From Coptis chinensis (taxonomy: Eukaryota; Streptophyta; Magnoliopsida; Ranunculales; Ranunculaceae), in contig CM027380.1 in the NCBI GenBank assembly GCA_015680905.1, positions 105,615,001-105,679,000 on the forward strand: 64,000 nt of DNA, given 5' to 3'. Positions 54,214 to 64,000 of the stretch are shown here, piece after piece. How positions within the stretch are numbered: position 1 is the stretch's first letter; every line of letters starts with the position of its first letter. Below the pieces are notes generated by a model. It saw nothing but the letters and a program-made list of their open reading frames with translations, searched no databases and was not told the origin of the DNA. The position numbers were made by a program, and so were the translations under genes.

Positions 54214-57200
54214 AATGATTATAGAGGGGTTTTTGTTTCTCATCCAGGACAAAAGTAGCATCTCTTCTCCTCTTTGGCTTGGGCTTTGGATCATCTCCAA
54301 GAATCAATAAGTGCTTTGAAGCAGCAGGCCTCTGTTCTCCACCTTAAAAGAAAAAAACAGAAAAGGAAGAAAGATAAGTAGATAAATACATGATTTCCAT
54401 GTAAAGCAAACCAAGTTAGCAAACTCATGTAAAATGAGATGAGATCTTAAGCATTACTTCATCTCAAGCATTACTTTTGATTCAATCAGATAAATTAGGT
54501 TTTTTTTATAAGTAATCTTTATTCAGAGGGTGTGCAAAGCACAAAAAAGTAACTGGTGAGTGAGATCCTCACTTGAACATGAAAATAAAGAAAAGAAACT
54601 ACAATTCTTTACACAATAAACCTACCAGTACACATCACACGCCATTAATTACATCCAGCCAATCTAAAGCAAGGTCTCTAAACTGATAGCTGTCCCTTTG
54701 AAAATAAGTGGACATCCAGTACCAAAGCAACCTTTTCACTTCTAACACTGTTTTGAGCAGAGAGGAACTTGTTCTAAAGATGTGGTTATTCCGCGTCTTC
54801 CACAGCACCCATATCGTCGCATATGGTGATAGCCTCTATAATTTGGTTCCCTCTCCTTCACAGGCAATGCGATAAGAAGAACTCAACTGAATCAGCTTGA
54901 GCAAGCAATGGAAACGCCAGTACCATTGGCTGTAACAGGTGTGCCCATACCTCCAAAGCAAAGGAGCAATGCAAGAAGAGATGGCAGATGTTCTCCTCAA
55001 ACCAATCACACATTGGGCAAGTTGGAGAAACAATAGTACCCCCGTGTAGTAGCTGATCAGCAGTTAAGATGTGGGCCAATGCACTCTCCCAGTAGAAGAT
55101 TTTCACCTTCAATGGTACCGAGATTTTTGAAACCAGCTTGGTAGAAAAGGAAATGAGCGTTGAGCCTAATTTTTGTTCAGGTGGTGAGAGAGCTTCATAA
55201 AAGGAGCTTATGGAGAACACCCCATTCTTTGTCCAGTGCCACAAACACCTATCGTCTTGGTCAGTTAGGGTCACATTGCTGAGTAGCACTTAAGTTAGCA
55301 TACTGTTGCACTTCCCAATCGTTACTATATCTTCATAGGAACAAGTTCCACGCCAAGTGACCATTATCACAATGAGCAAACTCCTGAACAAGTCCCCTAG
55401 CATTAGTAGAGGCCTGAAATGTTAGAGGGAATTGTTCAGCCAAAGGCTTGTTGCCAACCCAAGTGTCCAGCCAAAAGTGACATTTGTTGCCGCTTCTCAC
55501 ACTAAATTCAACACCATTCTTGAAATTTGGGCAGGGCATTCAGAATACCTTTCCAGAGACTGCAGCCATACGCTCGAGTGGTTGGGTTAGGCCACCGTGT
55601 TGATCCACACCATATTTAGCTACAATCACTTCATGCCACAATGAGGCAATGAGCCTTCTTCTGTAAGTATCTCCATAACCACTGACCTAGAAGAGCTTGG
55701 TTCATGGTTTCTAGCCTTCAAATCCCAAGTTCACCCTCTAATTTAGCCAAAGAAACTATATCCCAGGAAACAAGATGGTATTTCCTACGATCTTCAGTAG
55801 ATCCCCAAATTAAATCTCAGATCAATCGCTCAATTGCTTCAGCCACACCCACTAGAATAACAAGCAGAGACATGAAGTAGGTAAACTTGATAAAACACTA
55901 CTTGCAAGGATCAACCTGGCTCCTTTTGAAAGTAGTTTCATCCTCCACCCTCCTAATCTTCTCTGAACAGTTTCAATGACTGGGTTCCATACTGATTTGT
56001 TTTTGTAAGTGTCCCCTAATGGCAGACCCAAATATCGCCATATCGGCAAGGTAGCTGATCAACTGCACACCCCATAGCTTGTGCTAAGGAATCCATGTTA
56101 TCTACTACGCCTTCTGCAAATAGAGATGTCTTAGACATATATTTGTTTTTAGGCCAGATACAGCTTCAAAGATGAGGAGTATGGCTTTGATAACCAGAAC
56201 TTGGGAAACTGAAGCTTCGAGCAGAAATAAGGTGTCGTCAGTGAACTGAAGCACTGCCACTTCAGGACCATAAGGCGCTGGTTTAAAATCTCTAATATAA
56301 CCCAGATCCAGTGCTTTCATAACCAATTTACTAAGAGCTTTGATGACAACATTAAAGAGAAAAGGAGATATGGGGTCGCCTTGGCACAACCCCCTCTGAC
56401 TATGAAAGTAACCTGCCGGGTCAACTGGTCCTAGCTCAATCTTGGTACGTTTTTTTGCCCCGAACAATTCCATTAGTACAGTTGATTGAAAGAGGATAGG
56501 CACTATCCATTGAGTAAAGGGAGGGTTTGGCCCAGTGATTCGGGAGGTTGGTGACCCCTTCGAGGGTTGCAGGTCGAGCAGCAAATATGAAACATATATG
56601 GCATCTGGTCAGCAAGATAGAAAGGCACTCTATGGGTACAGTTGGTGCGCAAAAACTTAATAATGAACAGGAACTTCTGGCAGCTCAAAATCCCAAATGA
56701 CTGTTCTTGGAGCTGAAGGAACACACTCAAAAACAGGAAAGAAGCAACTTATATTGCTACCAGATTGGAGATGGAGGTAACACAAAGCTATGGCTCTCTC
56801 CAAATAAGGGATCAAGAGGGCACTAACCAGTCACTAGTTCCAGTAACACAACTCCAAAGACTCTTCTCGGGAATTTACATTGTAACACAGACTCAGGCGC
56901 AATATACCCGTAAGAACCAGTGACGCATGACATGGCACTGTCACTACTTCATCTTCATGGTTAAATGCCTTTGCTAGTCCAAAATCTACAACGCGGGGGC
57001 TAAAATCATCTTCCAAAATAAATATTGTTTGATGAAGATATGTTAGTCCCTGGCTACTCGAAACACTGTTGTAACCTCTTAGGCCAATCCAACAACACCC
57101 CACCTTTGTCTCCATGCAAAACCTCCTACAAGCTCCCATTCTCCATGTACTCAATCAAATTTCTATAACCTTCACCCACACAGCTAACAACGATTTCACA

Positions 57201-59551
57201 ATATTGCCATGGTAAATCATTCCCAATATCTCCTCTAATGGAAAAGCCCAATCAGTTTCAGGCTTCTACCTACCAGCCCCAACCCTTTCAACCACAACCA
57301 TTTGACCGGCTTTAAGCCTCCCCTTGTAAACATTATCAAACCATCAAGACCCAAAACTAAATTCTACACTGTTAGTGCATAAAATATACACTCTTCATTG
57401 ATCCCAATCTATGAAATGATGTCAGCTTCCATGGAAGCAGTCTTTTCCCGTCAATTGTTCTTCTTTTAGTCTTAACAAACCAGAAAACAAGAACCGCTAA
57501 AGATAAACAGAAAATTGCCCTAATCAAAAACCAAGTGCTGGCCTTCGTTTTCAAACACGGAGGGAATGGTTTCAAATCTGGACTACAAAGACCTGCATTT
57601 CCAATTAAACTATAAACATACAAACATAACTAAATGCAGGCGGAATTCTTCTTTCAAAACTGTTAAAAGAGAGCATTATATATATTTTCACTTCAAATTC
57701 ACTAAATCGCTTGGAATCTCTCCAGAAAAGTTCTTAAAATCATCGAGAAAGTTTAAAACAGGTAAACTCCCGAGTTCACTAGGATTTTCATAAGAAAATA
57801 TATGTCCTGAGTCCTAACAAATTCAACACAGTTCAATAGCTCACTCTACTAGGAATTTTACCAGAAAACATATTCCCCTGAAGTTTCACAAAGATTGCAA
57901 ATTTTCATTCCCGTCATATATTGTGTTGTCGCGCACAAAAACTGATTCCTACTTGCATCACAAAGGTTTCATCACAAGACACAAGAAGATCAAATTTTCC
58001 ATGTGAACTATGAAAGAGTATAATCAGTGCATTTCCAGTCAAAATGAACGTCTTAGAGTAGCTATAGATGTAAACCAGGCTGTAAGATACTCTGACACAC
58101 CCCGATCCCCCTCCTTAAGGTATCACTGGGTCTTGTACATTGCAAACAGCCAACAGAGCTAGAACCTACAAGAGACCTGTTTCATCAAAGGCAAGGACAA
58201 GGTCCAAAAAAGGTCAACAATTCAATTGCATTCTTGAACCACCCTATGCTTATTTCTATTTGGTGATTGGGTACTCATGTTGGTGTGGCTTCAATACAAC
58301 TATTTCACTGTCCAGTAGGGAGGGAAGGGGGGTGTTTAAGGACGTTTAACTCCAAATAGCAACCTAAACAAGAAAATTTTCGGTGCCCAAGCAAGTCTAT
58401 TTCTCTCCTTTTACCATTTTCTCCAACCTTCATGAAACTCAAAAATCCAAGCGAGTTCACATAGCAACTGGACCCATTTTTACACTCCTATAGGCACTTA
58501 TAAAATGTCTAATATCTCCACATCAAACCAACCAAACAACTAATCAGAATCCTAATAGGAAGACATCTCAAGCTTCCATCAAAACCATCCAGAAGCAGCT
58601 TATACCTCCTAGTGATGGGCGATGGTTATTGATAGTTCCAATGTATATCGTTTAATCAAAGACCTTGTTAATCGTAATTGAACAAGAACATAGCAGTACT
58701 ATCAACTCCCTTTTTATTGCTACTCATTCTTACTAAATATTCTTCACATGCTTCCTCTTATATTTCTTCTGCACCCCATCTTCCATTTTAACAACATGGG
58801 CATATACTAGTCAATCATCATAAATGGCATTGTAATAATATATTTATCATGGTAACTTTCTTCCTAGAAAAGAAACAATACTCTTAAAGCAGGTAATTGA
58901 AACATAGGTAATCAATCAATATAGGTAAGACTAAAACATACCAGTGGACGAAACTCGAAAAGGATTCCATTGTCTCGAATCTTTCTCTTCGGGTGTCGTC
59001 TCAGACTCTCCAACTTCATTCCCACTACTTGGACCATCACATTGTTCTTTCTCTATTCTAGAATGTTTAATAAATTGCCGAAAAACAGTTTCGTCAATAC
59101 AACTATCATTCTTCACTCCTCTTTTCACCCCAATACATTCATCATCAAACACTCCAACTACATCTCTCCCTTCCCCCACCAACGAAAAGGGTTTCTGCAT
59201 TATAAATGTTTCTTAAAACACGGGGCGTAAAATGAATAGAAAGTTGAAATGAGGGAATATACCTGGACTGTTTTTGGTTGGGTAAAATCTTTTTTTTCCA
59301 GTTTACGGTTCAGGAAATCAGACAGAGAAATGCATGAGCTCTTTTTTGGTTGTTGTTTAGTCTTTGACAAGGCTTCCTGGTCAGTGTCCTTGCAACTTTA
59401 AAAAAAAACAAATAATTAAGAAATGAAAATGAAGTTGGGTAAGAATGAAGAAAGAAAGTTACCTGTTAATAATGGATGGTTTGAAGATGAAAGATGAAGG
59501 AAGAGGAAGCTGGCCAATCTCTCTAACCGCTGCTAGTTTTTTTGACTTCAT
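54214..59551 (-). CDS. Unrecognised plant gene, four in-phase exons
   Basis: Exons read leftward with GT/AG sites and matching phases. Exon 1 59,551-59,463 ([20 protein letters not shown]); exon 2 59,395-59,263 ([35 protein letters not shown]); exon 3 59,194-58,942 ([52 protein letters not shown]); exon 4 54,342-54,214 ([38 protein letters not shown]). There are no stops. Basic KPKPKRRR could be a nuclear localisation signal. The [10 protein letters not shown] phrase occurs in uncharacterised plant proteins, but I cannot name a family. Intron 3 (about 4.6 kb) contains the receptor-kinase pseudogene and LINE pieces. More exons probably follow to the left (see 50,985-51,099). Confidence 0.6.
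54498..56520 (-). mobile_element. LINE (L1-type), 5'-truncated, RT to zf-RVT, with poly(A)
   Basis: The reverse strand reads reverse-transcriptase text ([20 protein letters not shown], then [14 protein letters not shown] in place of the usual F/YADD, and [36 protein letters not shown]). It then gives [20 protein letters not shown] and the zinc-binding domain ([40 protein letters not shown]). It ends in a run of eight A (T at 54,499-54,506). Frames break several times. The left part of the RT and the endonuclease are missing. It lies in intron 3 of the unknown gene, to the right of exon 4. Confidence 0.85.
56523..56582 (+). mobile_element. Possible tRNA-derived SINE head
   Basis: TTTGGCCCAGTGATTCGGGA followed by GGGTTGCAGGTCGAGC has the spacing of Pol III A- and B-box-like words found in plant SINEs. 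Only the head is visible and there is no tail or target duplication, so the call is weak. Confidence 0.35.
56600..56826 (+). mobile_element. Second LINE fragment, plus strand
   Basis: Around 56,665-56,800 the plus strand reads [15 protein letters not shown], then a TGA in place of Trp, then [13 protein letters not shown] and ..[12 protein letters not shown]. This resembles the segment between RT and zf-RVT of plant LINEs (N-F-W-x-L-K-I-P). It faces the opposite way to the neighbouring LINE and is very short. Confidence 0.5.
56826..57850 (-). pseudogene. HAESA-like receptor kinase pseudogene, copy B (best preserved)
   Basis: Read leftward it gives LRR text near 57,800, [19 protein letters not shown] and a membrane segment ([20 protein letters not shown], about 57,480-57,560). 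It continues with a glycine-loop region, [30 protein letters not shown] (about 56,960-57,010) and [10 protein letters not shown] in a shifted frame (about 56,826-56,860). These are the features of HAESA-like (HSL2-type) LRR receptor kinases, which sense peptide signals at the plasma membrane. Repeated frame changes, a missing HRD-type catalytic loop and loss of most LRRs show it is dead. The rightward (N-terminal) extent fades near 57,850. Confidence 0.8.
57851..58941. other. Intron 3 sequence of the unknown gene, no other feature
   Basis: No exon or transposon was recognised between the receptor-kinase relic and exon 3 of the leftward gene. Confidence 0.4.
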
Positions 59552-59639
59552 CTCTTTTTTCGCGCTTCTGTCTTTTGAGTTTTCAGACTACGACTCAATT
59601 TGCCTCACTTTTTCAATTACAAAAGCGGTTTTTATCGGC

Positions 59640-60850
59640 CCACGTATACACGTGCATCCAGATTTGGACCAATGAGAAACTGCTAGGAATAATCTCAATA
59701 TATCTAACAGATGGAATGTTAGATGCTAATGAGTCCACAAGTCTGTTACTTTCTCTATATATGTGCTGGATAGAGAATAAGTCCATTTGGGCTATCAACT
59801 TTCGAATCATTGCTATTACAGTATGCTTTGCCTGCCATGGAAACTCCTTAGACTTGAGAAAGGACGCTACATTAGTGGAATCTGTTTGGGCATTTATTTT
59901 TCTAATGTTGTGCGTCACTGCTGGTTGTAACCCCTTTTCAACACCTTGAAGTTCAATGAGAGCTATTGAAGAAAAATCAGATTTCCCCTTTGCTGCACAA
60001 ATAACCTCACCTTGATCATACCGGATAGTTGCTGCCCATCCTCTTAAGTTGTCTTGTACTTGTAGGGCGCCATCAGTGTTGAGTGCATACGTCCCCAACT
60101 CTGGTTTAGCCCAAGTACAACATTGATCCTACTTTTCTTGAAATGGGATAGATGTGAATATTCCATATGTGCATTTGTTGGTCTCTCTCAGGTCCATTTT
60201 GCATTTTGTAGTTGACTGTGTGAAGCTTGGTCTTAACATCTTGGAATATCAACCGAGCTAACTGTGCTGCTGTACAATTCTTGTTGCTGAAAATTCTCTC
60301 GTTCCCCTCCTTCCACACCCAATACATGAACCCATTAAAGCTCAATCAAAGTGCATCCTTCTTAACTCCTTTCCCATATCCATGATCAGTTACCCATTTC
60401 AATTCCTCCAACCAAGTTGCTGCCCTCGACTTGTTATATCCACCCCATGCCAGTAAGATTGCCCACACTGTTTGAGAATAAGAACAACTAAAAAACAGAT
60501 GTTCTTCAGTTTCCGCGTGCTGCCCACATAGGATACACATATCATCAGTAACCACATGCCATTGCATCAGTTTCTGCCTTGTTTTCAAACCATCCAGTAA
60601 AGCCATCCGACATATGAAAGAGTGCCGGGGAATTCTGTTTGGAAACCACACAAGTTTGGACCAATTTACATGAACAATGCTTAGTAAATTTCCTGAATAG
60701 TTCTGCCACATGTCGAGCAACAGTGTGTGTAAGGCCATGCTGAAAACTTAAAGCTATCCAAGTGTCTGACCTGAATATTTGGAGCAATCCTGTGAACTCC
60801 ATAATCTGTCCACCAGGGAGGCACAAAGCACCGCACTTTAAACACTTCAC
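59640..60850 (-). mobile_element. LINE 3' fragment (zf-RVT and RNase H)
   Basis: At 60,738-60,346 the reverse strand carries a zinc-binding RT domain (LVWFPNRIPRHSFICRMALL, CILCGQHAETEEHLFFSCSY). At 60,098-59,613 it carries an RNase H-like domain (LNTDGALQVQDNLRGWAATI, AQTDSTNVASFLKS, IYRESNRLVDSLASNIPS). Both show the family features of the LINE at 4,990-6,200. It sits just upstream of exon 1 of the unknown gene, so its 3' end may be close to that gene's promoter. Confidence 0.85.
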
Positions 60851-61094
60851 TTCCTAACCATAACTTGCATCACACCCCAATTTGTAAACCTTTAACCATA
60901 GATTGTAAACCTCATCCGTAACTTTGAAAATATCCTATCGAAAGAAAAAAAAAATACACTTTGAAGATGATGTTCAGGTAAAAACATCTACTCATCTACA
61001 TTTGTTTTCACTTCATTACAAACCGTCCTATTCGTTTCCATATCTCAGGCTTTACGTTTGAAAACTAAGTTACCAAAATATTCCCACCACGACT
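60851..61094. other. Short spacer between LINE and OMA1-like gene
   Basis: AT-rich, including a poly(A) run near 60,940. No feature was recognised. It would contain the 3' untranslated region of the OMA1-like gene. Confidence 0.4.
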
Positions 61095-62152
61095 CTAATT
61101 GACTGGACGGCGGGGTGTTACTTCCTTGTATATGGTGAGTGCTTGTTCCATGACATGAGCTTGAGCCAAGGAGTTTCCTCGTTCCTCATAAGATGGATAG
61201 TAAAGATCTCCTTTTGAAACATCAGGATTACTCAAACTGATAATCTTCCAAAATTCTACTGCAATTCGAGGATTATATCCTGCTGAAGCCATCAATAGTA
61301 GCCCAATGTAATCTGCTTCCAATTCTATCTTACATCTACTTACTAACTGTGGGATTTCATTAGGATGTCGAGCTACAATATGCCCAACTTCATGGGCAAT
61401 GACTGTTGCAATTTCACCATCGGTAATCTCTAGCGTTCCTCTAGAAATACAAATAGTTCCCCCAGCGAAAGAGATTGCATGAATCCCTAACTCATCCACT
61501 ACTAATATATTCCAATTAAATTTATCATAATGATTAAACCCCGAAGCATTACTATTTGGATTACGCTTCACCTCTCTTTCTAATCCTTGAATAATATTTT
61601 TCAGTATCAACTTTGCCCTCACACTATGAGGCTCCTTCTCATCTAAGAGTTTTCCTTTATATTTAGTCTTATACGCTTCCAACCGAAAATTTGCTTGTTT
61701 CTCCTTCATAGGGGAACAACGAACGAAATGTTTCCGATTTGTATACGGAACATTTTCAATACGTCCACCAAGATAACAAAAAACATAATATAGAGTACCA
61801 ATCCAATAAGCAACCAAAATCCCAGAAGCAACCAAAACTACAGAAGCACGATCAGACAAGTAATATCTTTGAAAACTAGTAGTGGAACTGGGAGGCTTAC
61901 AAGTAGGAATAATAGTCTTACCATAAAGTTGAGTAGTTGAATTAGTGAGATTGCGAAATGAGGTGATTCTGATGTTTAAAACTTGTTTGGGTATTAAGGG
62001 TGTGGAGTTGGAGTTGGAGTTGGAGAGAGAGGGTGTTCTAGAACTAGGGTATTTGTTCTAGAAGTAGGAATATTACCATGAAGTTGAGTAGTTGAATTAG
62101 TGAGATTGTAAAATGAGGTGATTCCAAGCTTTGTTCTCCTGTACCAACTCAT
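61095..62152 (-). CDS. OMA1-like mitochondrial M48 metallopeptidase, 5' frame disturbed by a tandem duplication
   Basis: OMA1 is a zinc protease of the mitochondrial inner membrane. The open frame 61,859-61,095 has a membrane segment (VVLVASGILVAYWIGTLYYV), ENVPYTNRKHFV, ILVVDELGIHAISFAGGTIC, the zinc motif HEVGH (61,380-61,394) within AHEVGHIVARHP, and the third ligand in ELEADYIGLLLMASAGYNPR. The C-terminus (LAQAHVMEQALTIYKEV) is normal. Relative to the Arabidopsis protein about 35 residues between HEVGH and ELEAD are missing. The family start MSWYRRTK lies at 62,152 but is out of frame by a 155-bp tandem duplication. Removing one unit brings them into one frame. Whether splicing or another start rescues it cannot be told here. 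Confidence 0.72.
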
Positions 62153-62285
62153 GATTCTGATGTTTAAAACTTGTTTGTGGAGTTGGAGTTGGTGTTTTAG
62201 ATTTTAGATCTTGGAAAACTACAAGTAGGAATCTTACCATGAAGTGAGATTCCAACTCATGATTCTGATGTTTGTGGTTTGTTGG
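61905..62285 (-). repeat. 155-bp tandem duplication at the 5' end of the OMA1-like gene
   Basis: The phrase gttgagtagttgaattagtg occurs at 61,928 and 62,083, 155 bases apart, and aagtaggaat...ttaccat occurs at 61,903, 62,062 and, partly, 62,224. The spacers contain gttggagttggagttgg runs. Both units translate to ITSF(R/Y)NLTNSTTQL. Confidence 0.85.
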
Positions 62286-62702
62286 AGTTGGAGCTGGAGT
62301 TGGTGAAAAGTGAAAAGTGAGAGGTGAAACAACTTTTGTTTTTCTTGTTAGACGAGACAACAAGCATTGTGGATCCGTTAGCTCTCTTCGGCCCATATTA
62401 GGCCCATACTGTTATTACTAGATAACTACAAGGCAGTGGGGGCGTGAACGGAGGTAGAGAAGAGAAAGGGAGAAATGAGTTTGTGATGGGGGGAGAGAGA
62501 GAGAGTTGGGTTTGGTTGAGAAGGATGGAGGGAGAGGAAGAGGGAGAGAAAGACTGAAGGAGGGAGATTGAGGCTGTGTAAATCACTCTTAGATTGTGAG
62601 TAGATTGTGAGAACAGTTTAGAGGAGAGATTGGGAGAGGTTGGAGGCGAAGACAAGAGAAAATGAGAGAGGGGTATAACACCCGGCCTTTTCTTTTGTTT
62701 TC

Positions 62703-62704
<2 letters not shown>
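62286..62704. other. Likely promoter/5' leader region of the OMA1-like gene
   Basis: Purine-rich on the plus strand (gagagagagag, gaggaagaggg, about 62,455-62,560), therefore CT-rich on the gene strand, as in many plant promoters and leaders. No TATA box can be assigned with confidence. Confidence 0.3.

Positions 62705-62742
<38 letters not shown>
62705..62742. repeat. (AAT)n microsatellite
   Basis: About twelve uninterrupted ATA/AAT triplets. On either strand they read as runs of Asn or Tyr, which are not coding evidence. Confidence 0.95.
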
Positions 62743-62914
62743 CTTCTATCTTCTTTCTATCTAATAAAACATGGAAGTGTGGGGCCGAAGAATCCAGATC
62801 CAATGTACCGCAATTCGGTTTCAACAAAATATGACTGGCGAAAAAGGCGGCTCAAATTTGGTATGTTGCTTCATTCCACAACATCCGGATCCATGCGACT
62901 TCGACTTTCTTTTT

Positions 62915-63035
62915 TTCATCTCACAAGAACACTCGACTTTCTCGACTTTCTTCTTCTTGCTTGAACTTTCGACTTTCTTCTTTGCGCTGAACTTTCGACT
63001 TTTCGACTTTCTTCTTGCCCATAACACTTTCGACT
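62915..63035 (+). repeat. Clustered CGACTTTC motif
   Basis: The word cgactttc or cgactttt occurs about nine times in 120 bases at irregular spacing, with ttcttctt between. It is a decayed simple repeat; any regulatory role is not shown. Confidence 0.7.
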
Positions 63036-64000
63036 TTTCTTATCACAAGATCATCATCTCCCGGTGGTATTTTCCTCTCTCGGTTCTTCACCGGTTTTAG
63101 TTCAGCATTAGTCATTTTTTGCCTTTTTATTTTTTGTTTTTTAGTTGGCACATTACTTAGTAGTAGTTTTAAAACTCCAAAGGAACAACCTTTTCCACCA
63201 TTCCCCATCAACATAATCCACTTTGTGGTAATGGGTAGAGTTTCATAAAGAAGGGGATGGGCCGGATGGTTATGGCCAAGTTGTAAAAACAAACAGAGTC
63301 GTGTTTGGCTGCATGGGTTCTATGGTTAAGTACTTAAGTAATGGTGTGGTTGTTAACAATCATTGACTTGAATCATAACACAGATTGTTGTATTCAAATT
63401 GTTTGACAAAATGGCTTCTTCCTAAATGTTGAGTGGATGGAAAGCAAGTTGAAATGATTCTTGCATTGCTATAATAGTTTATGTTAGGGTTGCTATCTTT
63501 TTAAATTTTGTATGTATTATCTTGTGGTTTAGCTTTTGTACAGGACTTGAGTTTCATAGAACATGCTATCTTTTATCTTTTTTCTTACAGGACTTGTGTT
63601 TTTCTTACAGGACTTAAGAAGTTTTTTCCTCACTCACAGCTCTATGAAACCGCTTACTCGAGGCATCACTCCATTTGAGTGTTTGAGAATCGGGACTTCG
63701 TAGAAGCTAGGGATCTTGTGGAAACGGGGAAAGTTCGGTTGGCGGTTTTTTTTTTTTGGTGTTTCATCCTCTCGAGCCAATTCGACGATTTTGAACCAAA
63801 GCTTTCCTTCTTCAAATGGTGGACATTCGGCGTTTTCTTTGGGACACTCTTTGCTAACACCATCCTACGTATGTACAAGACAATGTGGGTTGGAGCGTCG
63901 GCTATGGGCTTACAAAATTTGGGTGACAATTTCAATATTAATCTTTTTAGTTGGAACACCATTCTATAGACACAAGGTACCCTTGGGAGTCCCTTTACCG
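63036..64000. other. Unassigned right end of the window
   Basis: No family was recognised. Two overlapping open frames face each other at 63,666-63,969 (96-98 codons). One of them, plus strand 63,679, contains a hydrophobic stretch, but neither shows a domain I know. The gene to which this may belong would extend beyond the window. Confidence 0.35.

Larger units (their letters stand above)
51375..57850. repeat. Duplicon B (copy with empty insertion sites)
   Basis: It matches duplicon A from the words ttttgtcatgatttgcatcctg (51,375 and 30,870) through the 7SL gene and on to the receptor-kinase pseudogene ending near 57,850. It lacks the LTR element (empty site near 53,540) and the CACTA element (empty site 57,431-57,433). 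It holds a MITE absent from A and an extra stretch, 53,960-56,945, containing host exon 4 and LINE pieces. Confidence 0.85.

Noticed and set aside
62618..62827. Open frames with runs of Tyr or Asn
   Set aside because: They are caused by the (AAT)n microsatellite.

Overview
The window looks like nuclear DNA of a flowering plant, probably a eudicot. Short exons with GT/AG introns lie in AT-rich, transposon-dense sequence. There is a plant-type SRP (7SL) RNA promoter with a USE and a TATA box, and plant gene relics: a HAESA-like receptor kinase, an R2R3-MYB, nicotinate phosphoribosyltransferase, RPN1, an RBM25-like factor and an OMA1-like protease. Almost everything is mobile DNA or gene wreckage. 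The only candidates for working host loci are two 7SL RNA copies, an unrecognised multi-exon gene read leftward from 59,551, and an OMA1-like peptidase near 61-62 kb.

Layout. 1-625: third copy of a receptor-kinase pseudogene segment, ending in the tip of a CACTA element. 0.6-11 kb: LINE fragments, an NAPRT pseudogene, a decayed Ty1-copia 3' half with its LTR, and an A+T-rich repeat. 12-15 kb: remnant of a DUF1640-type mitochondrial protein gene. 15.3-22.8 kb: decayed En/Spm (CACTA) transposon with TNP2 and Ptta-type transposase genes. 22.96-23.41 kb: small Helitron. 24.5-25.3 kb: R2R3-MYB pseudogene. 26.7-30.87 kb: Helitron with Rep domain, truncated. 30.87-50.15 kb: duplicon A (7SL gene, unknown ORF, receptor-kinase pseudogene). 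It is split by a 9.85-kb LTR element, which itself holds a solo LTR and a Ty1-copia element, and by a 5.44-kb CACTA element that captured pieces of RPN1 and RBM25. 51.4-57.9 kb: duplicon B, the same segment without those two insertions, so it shows both empty sites. It lies within introns of the leftward gene whose exons are at 59.5, 59.3, 59.1 and 54.3 kb. 59.6-60.9 kb: LINE. 61.1-62.2 kb: OMA1-like gene. The rest is intergenic.

The most informative signal is the comparison of the three duplicon copies. It dates insertions relative to each other, gives target-site duplications for a gene-capturing (Pack-type) CACTA element, a Harbinger-type MITE and the large LTR element, and shows that a Pol III SRP RNA gene with its promoter was duplicated within about 20 kb. 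All identifications were made by reading the sequence. No database search was run.
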